Below are positions 57,654 to 64,000 of a DNA stretch of 64,000 nt, piece after piece; position 1 is the first letter of the stretch, and each line of letters opens with the position of its first letter. The notes below the pieces were generated by a model. It worked only from the letters and a program-made list of their open reading frames with translations, searched no databases and was not told the DNA's origin. The DNA comes from Moraxella canis (lineage in GTDB: Bacteria; Pseudomonadota; Gammaproteobacteria; Pseudomonadales; Moraxellaceae), in contig NZ_MUXT01000004.1 of NCBI RefSeq assembly GCF_002014965.1, positions 200,428 through 264,427 of the forward strand, read 5' to 3'. A program made the translations under genes and the position numbers.

Positions 57654-58952
57654 ATGCAGACAAATACGCGTTTTCATCATCAGTCAGGCATCGGCGTTTT
57701 ACTGATTGTTTCATGGCTTTTATTGGCTGTATTTGCGGTTATTATTGGCTATTTGGTGATGAATCCAGGCGTGGTAACCAAGCCATCAGAACAGATGCCT
57801 GCCGTGAGTGCGCCCAATGAACAGGAGTGGCAGCCCACCATCGCTGATGACAGTACAAGAGTACATCCTGACACACCAGCGCCTATTGCTTCATATCATG
57901 AAGCGGTGAGCCGAGCTGCTCAATCCGTGGTGAATATCTACACCACCCAAAGTGAGCGCAGCCAAGTTTATTCAAACGATCCTGTATTGCAGCAGTTTTT
58001 GGAGCGTTATTATGGCGGCGTGCCGCACCAGGGCACTAATCTGGGTTCGGGCGTGGTGGTGTCTAGCGAGGGGTATATCGTCACTAACCACCATGTGATT
58101 AAGGGTGCTGACGAGATCACGGTAGCATTTAATGATGGCCGTAAAGCACATGCTACTGTCATCGGCAGTGATGAAGACAGTGATTTGGCGGTGATTCAGG
58201 TTGAGCTTGATAATCTTGTGCCAATGGCATTTCGCGCCGAGCCGATTCGTGTGGGCGATGTGTCACTGGCAATCGGCAATCCCTTTGGCGTTGGTCAAAC
58301 AGTCACCCAAGGCATCATCTCTGCGACAGGGCGCGCTGGCATCGGCGTGAGTAGTTTTGAGGATTTCATCCAAACAGATGCAGCAATCAATCCAGGGAAT
58401 TCTGGCGGCGCTTTGGTCGATGCTAATGGTGCCTTGATTGGAATTAATACGGCAATTTATTCGCGGTCTGGCGGCTCGATGGGTATTGGTTTTGCCATTC
58501 CTAATCAAATCGTCCAGCAGATCATGACATCGCTCATCACCACAGGTAAAGTGAGTCGTGGATGGATGGGTATCGAGATGGCGCGAATGACAGATGATCC
58601 CACCAGTATCGAGAGCAGCTCAAATGTTGTCGTTCGTCAAGTTTGGCAAAATAGCCCAGCAGAGCGTGCAGGCTTAAAAGCTGGCGATCAGATAGTGCGT
58701 ATCGATGAGGTACAAATCACCAATGCCAATGAGCTGATCGGTGTGGTCGCGCGTAAGGCACCTGGCAGTCAGATGACTGTTGAGATCATACGCGACCAAA
58801 TACCGATGACCTTACAGGTAGTATTATCCGAGCGACCCAGCTCAGAAACGCTAAGTCAAGCTGCACAAAACCCACCCGATCAGTCAAGACAAAGCGCGCA
58901 GATCGAAAGGCTCTTTCAGGAGTTAGAATCCCTAAGAAACGCCCAGCGATGA
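57654..58952 (+). CDS. DegS/AlgW-like trypsin-like serine protease
   Basis: This 432-residue protease is anchored by one N-terminal segment (about 12-34) and acts in the periplasm. The triad is His147 (TNHHV), Asp177 (DSDLAV) and Ser250 (GNSGGA). A single PDZ domain follows (about 325-410, with AGLKAGDQIVRIDEV). One PDZ plus a membrane anchor fits DegS/AlgW, the site-1 protease that starts sigma-E release, more than DegP. A frame extension of 26 residues upstream is rejected; ATG at 57654 has AAAGG seven bases before it. No rse genes lie nearby. Confidence 0.9.
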   Translation: MQTNTRFHHQSGIGVLLIVSWLLLAVFAVIIGYLVMNPGVVTKPSEQMPAVSAPNEQEWQPTIADDSTRVHPDTPAPIASYHEAVSRAAQSVVNIYTTQSERSQVYSNDPVLQQFLERYYGGVPHQGTNLGSGVVVSSEGYIVTNHHVIKGADEITVAFNDGRKAHATVIGSDEDSDLAVIQVELDNLVPMAFRAEPIRVGDVSLAIGNPFGVGQTVTQGIISATGRAGIGVSSFEDFIQTDAAINPGNSGGALVDANGALIGINTAIYSRSGGSMGIGFAIPNQIVQQIMTSLITTGKVSRGWMGIEMARMTDDPTSIESSSNVVVRQVWQNSPAERAGLKAGDQIVRIDEVQITNANELIGVVARKAPGSQMTVEIIRDQIPMTLQVVLSERPSSETLSQAAQNPPDQSRQSAQIERLFQELESLRNAQR

Positions 58953-58960
58953 TATCGCTT

Positions 58961-58998
58961 AAACCTTGGTAAAGCTAGTTTGCCAAGGTTTGATTTTA
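58961..58998 (+). terminator. Protease gene terminator
   Basis: A perfect 9-bp stem AAACCTTGG/CCAAGGTTT (58961-58969 and 58983-58991) is followed by GATTTTA, just after the stop codon. Confidence 0.7.
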
Positions 58999-59137
58999 AA
59001 AACCGTGGCGTTGGGCTTGTATGCCTTTTTTGCTATCATCTGCTTTCGCCGTGTGAGATCAGCAGATGGATAGGCAAGTGGCTTTGATAAGTGTTTTGGT
59101 CAGCATTAAGAATTAAGTTTTCACAGTTGGGTGGGTG

Positions 59138-59146
59138 TGCTAAAAT
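59138..59146 (+). promoter_or_regulatory. Extended -10 promoter of the thi ABC operon
   Basis: TGCTAAAAT (59138-59146) lies 31 bases before the permease start. A TTTTCA at 59118-59123 is a weak -35 at 17 bases. No TPP riboswitch core (CTGAGA with its conserved partner) is seen upstream. Confidence 0.5.
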
Positions 59147-59177
59147 AGCGCATTGTCTTACTTTATGCAGCCCAATT

Positions 59178-59930
59178 ATGCGCCATGTGATCACACTGAT
59201 TCGCCAATACAGCTTAGTGCTGATCATTTTAGCGCTTTGGCAACTCGTGGTGGCAGTCGGCGTGCTGCCAGATTATCTTTTGCCAAGTCCTTGGCAAATC
59301 CTAAAGGCGCTCATCGATGATGCCAATCTGTTGGCACATCATGCCAAATATACTTTAGCCACCGCCTTTATCGGGACTATCATTGGTTTGGCATTAAGTT
59401 TTGTGCTGTCGATTCTAATGGATTTGTCGCGCGGTTTTCGCCAAAGTGTGTATCCGCTGATACTGCTAAATCAAACCATTCCGACCATCGCTATCGCGCC
59501 GCTTTTGGTTATTTGGCTTGGTTATGGTATCTTGCCCAAGGTGGTTTTGGTGGTGTTGTCGGTGTTTTTTCCGATGACCATTGCGCTGCTTGATGGCTAT
59601 CGCTCTGTCAGTGCAGATGAGCTGAATTTATTTCGCTCTATGAAAGCCAATGCCTATCAAACTTATCGTCATCTTAAGATTCCCTCGGCAATGGGATATT
59701 TTTTTACAGGTTTGAAAGTTGCGCTCAGCTATGCCCTGATTTCGGCGGTGGTGGCAGAATGGCTTGGGGGCTATCATGGCTTGGGTGTGTATATGACCCG
59801 AGTGCGTAAGTCCTATGAGCTTGACAATATGTTTGCCGTGATTTTTTTGATCAGTTTTTTGACATTGGCGCTGATCGCACTGGTCAAATGGCTGGAGCGC
59901 CGCGCGCTTGATTATCAATATAAGGAATAA
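59178..59930 (+). CDS. ABC transporter permease, ThiX-type
   Basis: This 250-residue inner-membrane permease of the SsuC/TauC/ThiX family has about six segments and the cytoplasmic EAA-like loop (SADELNLFRSMKANAYQTYRH is its first part) that contacts the ATPase. LPDYLLPSPWQILKAL is typical of the family's N-terminus. The upstream extension in the same frame lacks similarity; I use ATG at 59178. Together with the binding protein and ATPase it forms a three-gene importer, most likely for a thiamine pyrimidine precursor. Confidence 0.85.
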   Translation: MRHVITLIRQYSLVLIILALWQLVVAVGVLPDYLLPSPWQILKALIDDANLLAHHAKYTLATAFIGTIIGLALSFVLSILMDLSRGFRQSVYPLILLNQTIPTIAIAPLLVIWLGYGILPKVVLVVLSVFFPMTIALLDGYRSVSADELNLFRSMKANAYQTYRHLKIPSAMGYFFTGLKVALSYALISAVVAEWLGGYHGLGVYMTRVRKSYELDNMFAVIFLISFLTLALIALVKWLERRALDYQYKE

Positions 59931-59932
59931 TG

Positions 59933-60916
59933 ATGAAAATGTTCAGTTTTCGACCACTGGTTGGTGTGACTTTGGCAGCTGTTTTGGGCTTGTCATTGAA
60001 TGCGTGCTCAAAAGATCAATCAGGCAATGAGCCAAAGCTTCAAGAGCTGATCATTGCGCTAGACTGGGTGCCAAATACCAATCATACAGGGCTGTATGTC
60101 GCACTTGATCAAGGTTATTTTAAAGAAGCGGGTTTTGATGCCAAGATCGTACAGCCAAGCGAAGACAGCACGTCAACCTTGGTTGCAAATAAACGCGCAG
60201 ATTTTGGCGTTTATTTTCAGCCGAACATGGTTAAGCGCCTGAATAAAGGCGAGCCGATTACGGCTGTGGCAGCGATCACTCAGCACAGTAGCGCAGGTCT
60301 GCTATCGCTAGCCGAGCTTGACGCAGGTACACCCCAAGATTTGCAGGGCAAACGCTACTCAACATGGGAAGATCCTGTCGATGATGCGGTGGTTGAGCAG
60401 GTTGTCGGCGCACCGCTTAATAAGATCCCTGGCGAATCCACCGACGCGACGACTGCGCTACGCATGAATCAGTTTGACTACATCATGGCGTATTATAGCT
60501 GGGATGGCATTCATGCTGGTATCAAGGGTGTGGATACGAACTTTTTTTATTTAAAAGATGCTGATCCAGTTTTTGATTATTATGCGCCTTTATTAATTGC
60601 AAATAATGACGCTTTAAAAAACAACCCAGAAAAGTACAAAAAAGCCTTGGCAGCGATCAAACAAGGCTATCTCTACGCTGCTCACCATCCAGATGAAAGC
60701 GCCGACATCTTAGTTAAGCATGCTCCAGAGATTAATGTAGAGCTTGCAAAAAAAAGCCAAGCGTATATCTCGCCGCAATATCTTGATGAGCAAGGCGATT
60801 GGGGGCGATTTGACTATGATCGCTGGGATCGGTTTTTTAACTGGGTTTATCAAAAAGGCTTGATGGATGAATTCACACCAAAAGCAGGCGTGACCAATGA
60901 TTATTTGACCCAGTAA
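59933..60916 (+). CDS. ABC substrate-binding lipoprotein, ThiY/NMT1-like
   Basis: This is a lipoprotein of about 327 residues (signal ending LSLNAC) with an NMT1/THI5-like fold. ALDWVPNTNHTGLYVALDQG followed by YF is the characteristic start of ThiY proteins, which bind N-formyl-4-amino-5-aminomethyl-2-methylpyrimidine or related pyrimidines. Three ATGs are close together; 59933 best fits the AAGGA six bases upstream, while the first overlaps the permease stop (TAATG). No thiamine-salvage enzymes such as TenA or ThiD are in the window. Confidence 0.86.
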   Translation: MKMFSFRPLVGVTLAAVLGLSLNACSKDQSGNEPKLQELIIALDWVPNTNHTGLYVALDQGYFKEAGFDAKIVQPSEDSTSTLVANKRADFGVYFQPNMVKRLNKGEPITAVAAITQHSSAGLLSLAELDAGTPQDLQGKRYSTWEDPVDDAVVEQVVGAPLNKIPGESTDATTALRMNQFDYIMAYYSWDGIHAGIKGVDTNFFYLKDADPVFDYYAPLLIANNDALKNNPEKYKKALAAIKQGYLYAAHHPDESADILVKHAPEINVELAKKSQAYISPQYLDEQGDWGRFDYDRWDRFFNWVYQKGLMDEFTPKAGVTNDYLTQ

Positions 60917-60926
60917 TATATCGCTC

Positions 60927-61667
60927 ATGCACCCAAAGCTTGAATTCAAAAAAATCGGTCATGCTTTCACCACGAAGGTAAAGACGCCATTATTTAATGG
61001 TCTGAATCTTAAAGTCGCCCAAGGCAGTGTGGTCAGCATCGTCGGTGCAAGTGGCGTCGGTAAAAGCACGCTATTTAATATCGCCGCTGGCCTGATCCAT
61101 CCCAAATATGGGCAAGTGATGATCGATGGTAGCGATGTTACAGGCGTCGCTGGGCATGTGGGTTATATGCTCCAAAAAGATTTATTACTGCCCTATAAGA
61201 CGGTGTATGATAACATCGCTCTGCCATTGGTGCTATCGCACAAAACCAAGCAAGAGATCGCAGCGCACATTCAGCCGAATTTGGCGATTTTTGGGCTAGA
61301 TGGACTGACAGCAAAATATCCCAATCAGCTGTCTGGTGGTCAGCGCCAAAGGGCAGCTTTGCTTCGCACTTATCTGTCTAACAGCGAACTGATGCTGCTT
61401 GATGAGCCATTTTCTGCCTTGGATTTTGTGACCAAGGCGGATATGCATGAGTGGTTTGGACAGTTTCGTAGAGCCAATCAGCTGACTTGTTTGATCATCA
61501 CGCATGATATTGATGAAGCGATTTATTTGTCGGATGAAGTTTATGTATTAAAAGGGGCGCCGGCGGTGTTTACGCACCACTTTTTGATCCCTAAGCAGCA
61601 AGACTTTTATCAATCCACCGAATATTTAACCCTAAAACAGCAAATTTTAACCGCCATTCGGTATTAA
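60927..61667 (+). CDS. ABC transporter ATP-binding protein, ThiZ-type
   Basis: This 246-residue ATPase has Walker A GASGVGKST (near residue 38), the signature LSGGQRQRAALLRTYL, Walker B LMLLDEPFSALD and the switch His in IITHDIDEA. It is the cytoplasmic motor of the ThiX/ThiY importer and starts 10 bases after the binding-protein gene. Similar SsuB/TauB ATPases cannot be excluded by this gene alone; the ThiY-like partner decides the assignment. Confidence 0.88.
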   Translation: MHPKLEFKKIGHAFTTKVKTPLFNGLNLKVAQGSVVSIVGASGVGKSTLFNIAAGLIHPKYGQVMIDGSDVTGVAGHVGYMLQKDLLLPYKTVYDNIALPLVLSHKTKQEIAAHIQPNLAIFGLDGLTAKYPNQLSGGQRQRAALLRTYLSNSELMLLDEPFSALDFVTKADMHEWFGQFRRANQLTCLIITHDIDEAIYLSDEVYVLKGAPAVFTHHFLIPKQQDFYQSTEYLTLKQQILTAIRY

Positions 61668-61716
61668 ACATGTCTTTTGGGTAAGTTATCATTTAACTTT
61701 TGCCAAATCAACATCA

Positions 61717-61746
61717 AAAAACCGGCTGAAGTAGCCGGTTTTAATT
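61717..61746. terminator. Bidirectional terminator after the thi ABC operon
   Basis: AAAACCGGCT pairs with AGCCGGTTTT around GAAGT (61717-61742). It separates the converging ATPase and RlpA-family genes. Confidence 0.9.
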
Positions 61747-61765
61747 ATCTATATCGCTTAGATGA

Positions 61766-62335
61766 TCAGTCAATACGCTCAATGGTCACATTGCCAACAT
61801 TGCCAGTCATGCCAATGGCTTGTGCAGCACCATAAGACAAATCAAGCACACGATTGGTCTTAGGGCGATCATTGATTTTGACTACCACAGATTTGCCATT
61901 ATCGCGATTGGTCACTCTGACGTAGCAGTTCATTGGTAAGCTGCTGTGCGCTGCGGTTAGGGCATTCATATCAAAAGTCTCACCGCTGGCGGTTTTACGA
62001 CCATGAAACTGACGACCATACCAAGAAGCGATGCCATTTTGTTTAAACTTATTGACAGTGCTAGAGGCGACAGCTGTCAAGCGATCAAGCACAGGAACGT
62101 CTTCATCAGTTTTTTTGGATTTGGCAGATTGAGCAATCATTGGACTGTTAAGCGCCAAAGACGCAGGCTGACGCGCTGACTTGACCAAGCTTGATGCATT
62201 ATTATGCTGCGTGGTGAGCTGCTGTAGCACATTGTCAATATTGGCAGGATTATTGCCGGCTTGCGCATTCATGCTTAAACTTGCGGTTAAAGTAATGCTC
62301 GCCAATCCAAGTAAAGATTTGCTCACTGTTTTCAT
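61766..62335 (-). CDS. Septal ring lytic transglycosylase RlpA family protein
   Basis: This 189-residue exported protein has a signal peptide ([20 protein letters not shown], continuing to about residue 26) and a C-terminal double-psi beta-barrel (about 98-189) with [19 protein letters not shown] and the N155-D156-R157 motif. The lipobox and SPOR domain of E. coli RlpA are absent. The usual GPF after NDR is replaced by PKTNR, although the aspartate is kept. It may cleave or only bind peptidoglycan. Confidence 0.83.
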   Translation of the reverse strand: MKTVSKSLLGLASITLTASLSMNAQAGNNPANIDNVLQQLTTQHNNASSLVKSARQPASLALNSPMIAQSAKSKKTDEDVPVLDRLTAVASSTVNKFKQNGIASWYGRQFHGRKTASGETFDMNALTAAHSSLPMNCYVRVTNRDNGKSVVVKINDRPKTNRVLDLSYGAAQAIGMTGNVGNVTIERID

Positions 62336-62785
62336 GGTTACACCTTTAGTATTGAAAACTCTGACAATGATTGAAAAATCGGAACATGCTTAGCAAAGTA
62401 TGCACAAATCAGAGTCAAAACATTATGTAAAATACCACTTCAAAAGATCAATGCAGTATCAATAAAAATTAATAAAAGAAAATGCTCATTGATGTAGTGC
62501 GCATCAAATACCTTATCTTAGCACTATTTTTTGAAATTACAAGGTCAATTATTCGCTATTTTAGCGGATATTGATCAAATTTTGTACAAAATATGGATAA
62601 ATATTCTAAAAATCGCATTTTAGAAAAATATTAATCCAAGTCACTATGGCACCAAACTTTAATTTCAAGCAGGTATTAATTATTGATATTATCAATAATA
62701 CCTTTATAATATGGGGTTGATTTGCTAAATTTCAAGCAATCGAGTATCCTGTCGGTGATGGATCAAATAATTTGGCGGTGAATTG
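62336..62785. other. 450-base AT-rich intergenic region
   Basis: No credible gene is seen between the divergent RlpA-family and M15 peptidase genes. It contains an AT-rich stem TTCTAAAA/TTTTAGAA at 62604-62625 and a palindrome overlapping a consensus promoter at 62679-62710. Confidence 0.5.
62679..62710 (+). promoter_or_regulatory. Consensus promoter with overlapping operator-like palindrome
   Basis: TTGATA (62683-62688) and TATAAT (62705-62710) are spaced by 16 bases. A perfect 21-base palindrome with arms ATTATTGATA and TATCAATAAT (62679-62699, one central base) covers the -35 and most of the spacer, so a bound dimeric repressor would block the promoter. Which regulator binds is unknown. 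Confidence 0.65.
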
Positions 62786-63535
62786 ATGAAAAATTTGAAT
62801 CAATGCTTTTTGTTTATACTTATCATAAGTACATTGGCAGCCTGCAACACGCCCACACCAACCAAACCGCAAGCAGCACCGATAAAAAAGCCGTCGGTGG
62901 TCATCACTCAAGCCAAAACGAGCGAGCACACGCATGAGCATGATGAATCTGTGAGTGATGTGGGGCTACAGACACATTTTGAGACTTGGCTGCAGACGCA
63001 TCGCACCGCCGAGCAAGAGGTAGCAAGCTATCAAGCGTATTTGCGATCAAGATTTGGCGATCATGTGCCGCCTATGAGTCAGCTGCTAACGACTGCGCGC
63101 TCATGGCAGGCGTGCGGTCATGAACCTTATCAGGTGCCGCCTGCACACCTTTGGGATAAGATTGTACCGACATTGCTGTTATATCAAGATCTCAAAAGCA
63201 GGGGCATATTGCCAGACAATACGCAAATTCGCTCAGTGTATCGAAATCCTGAGCTCAACCACTGCGCTGGTGGTGCGCCAATGAGTAAGCATTTGACCAA
63301 TGGCGCCATTGATATTTGGGTGCCTGACTTTGAAATACAAAGCCAAGCACTGTACGATCTTCAAAATCGCTTATGCCAGTATTGGCTAGATCATGGCGAA
63401 AACCGCAATTTTGGACTGGGTTTATACGCCACAGGCGCCATCCATTTGGATACCCAGGGCTTTAGAAAATGGGGTGCTCAATTTTCTGAGGCGAACTCTG
63501 TTTGTCGTTATGTCTTGCCTAAAAGTACGCTATAA
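62786..63535 (+). CDS. M15-family peptidase lipoprotein
   Basis: This 249-residue lipoprotein (signal ending STLAAC, lipid Cys near residue 20) has a C-terminal M15 peptidase domain like D-Ala-D-Ala carboxypeptidases and YcbK. The zinc-site pattern is visible: SKHLTNGAIDIW (His and Asp) and AIHLDTQGFRKWG (second His), preceded by RSVYRNPELNHCAGGA. It likely trims peptidoglycan peptides in the periplasm. ATG at 62786 is chosen over an in-frame TTG one codon earlier. Confidence 0.8.
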   Translation: MKNLNQCFLFILIISTLAACNTPTPTKPQAAPIKKPSVVITQAKTSEHTHEHDESVSDVGLQTHFETWLQTHRTAEQEVASYQAYLRSRFGDHVPPMSQLLTTARSWQACGHEPYQVPPAHLWDKIVPTLLLYQDLKSRGILPDNTQIRSVYRNPELNHCAGGAPMSKHLTNGAIDIWVPDFEIQSQALYDLQNRLCQYWLDHGENRNFGLGLYATGAIHLDTQGFRKWGAQFSEANSVCRYVLPKSTL

Positions 63536-63564
63536 TAATTGGCTAATCTTCAGCGGTATAAGTT

Positions 63565-64000
63565 ATGTTGCCAACGCGCCTTATTCAAAATCGTCACATC
63601 TTAACTGAACTTGGCATCACCATGTGGGCGCCAAGATATACTGATGTGATGACTCTGCCGTCTTGGTCTGGCGCATCTATGGAGGGTGCTGATGTCAAAG
63701 ACTCTGATTTGTCGATGTCATCCATGCAGTCGCCTGCCCATCAGTCGCTGTCGCCGAAGTCAGAAGTGCCGATACCACCGATCATACAAAGCCTGGATCT
63801 CCAACCAAAGACAGCCCCAACATCAGTTGCGCGCAGTCCAAAGCAGGTGATCGATACCCTACTTAAGACCCAACAAGCCAAAACATCACAGCCGAAATCG
63901 CTGCCGAATGACGATCGTTTGGAGGTAGATCAGCTGCTTTCTGAATCTAAATCGAAGGCTAAGGTGCTTGAATATCATGTGAAAGTCATGATATATAGAA
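63565..64000 (+). CDS. Possible DNA polymerase III psi subunit (HolD-like), partial
   Basis: This open frame runs from ATG 63565 to the window end without a stop (145 codons). The N-terminus RLIQNRHILTELGITMWAPR resembles the conserved start of HolD psi (LxxLGITxW), which binds the chi subunit of the clamp loader. The following 80 residues are low-complexity, rich in Ser, Pro, Gln and Lys, unlike the compact E. coli protein (137 residues). The similarity is short, so this is tentative. The start is 29 bases after the M15 peptidase stop. Confidence 0.45.
   Translation, partial: MLPTRLIQNRHILTELGITMWAPRYTDVMTLPSWSGASMEGADVKDSDLSMSSMQSPAHQSLSPKSEVPIPPIIQSLDLQPKTAPTSVARSPKQVIDTLLKTQQAKTSQPKSLPNDDRLEVDQLLSESKSKAKVLEYHVKVMIYR

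Noticed and set aside
58953..59177. TPP riboswitch upstream of the thi ABC operon
   Set aside because: GTGTGAGATCAGC near 59051 superficially resembles the CTGAGA element, but its conserved partner segments are missing.

Overview
The window looks like a stretch of core chromosome from a Moraxellaceae bacterium, most likely a Moraxella or close relative. The evidence is a moderately AT-rich sequence, an M35-like trimeric porin, and the combination of a Nudix-ThiE-like fusion, a long-form GAPDH, a DUF1543 protein, miaE and a metH-metY methionine route. Species cannot be fixed from the sequence alone. I saw no rRNA, tRNA, CRISPR array, insertion sequence, integrase or prophage gene. Genes are densely packed in short operons, usually separated by clear intrinsic terminators.

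Layout. 0.2-7.7 kb: a choline/betaine-type BCCT carrier, a convergent MFS exporter, then ubiH-cidA-lrgB-Na/Pi cotransporter in one direction. 7.8-13.9 kb: a cNMP/CBS/nucleotidyltransferase protein paired with a DEDDh exonuclease, dcd, a PHA-granule-region protein with a DUF4126 membrane protein, truD and DUF1543. 14-20.1 kb: metH, then miaE-nnrDE on the other strand. 20.1-27 kb: a long structured leader and the major porin, then lipase, infA, ansA-truA, asd and rsmD on the minus strand. 27-33.2 kb: a DUF445 membrane protein and the late cytochrome c maturation cluster ccmF-ccmG-ccmH-ccmI. 33.4-38.8 kb: adk, a large lipoprotein hydrolase, a TPR protein and an LplT-like carrier. 38.9-46.8 kb: tamA-tamB. 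46.8-48.4 kb: a 55-residue hemP gene with a Fur-box-like site, and the Nudix-ThiE fusion. 48.5-58.9 kb: gap, a DUF302 lipoprotein, GNAT, obgE, proB, hemE, metY, argC and a DegS/AlgW-like protease. 59-64 kb: a thiXYZ-type pyrimidine ABC importer, an RlpA-family protein, an M15 peptidase lipoprotein and the start of a gene that resembles DNA polymerase III psi (holD).

Connections. metY (sulfide assimilation to homocysteine), metH (homocysteine to methionine) and asd (aspartate semialdehyde) belong to one biosynthetic family. hemE, hemP and ccmFGHI connect to haem synthesis, haem uptake and haem attachment. tamAB, the porin, RlpA, the M15 peptidase, the lipoprotein hydrolase and the DegS-like protease all act at the cell envelope.

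I found no convincing new defence or mobile system. The best candidates for under-described biology are the regulated nucleotidyltransferase-exonuclease cassette, the large lipoprotein hydrolase next to a TPR protein, an operator-like palindrome exactly on a consensus promoter at 62.7 kb, the structured porin leader, and the small hemP gene.
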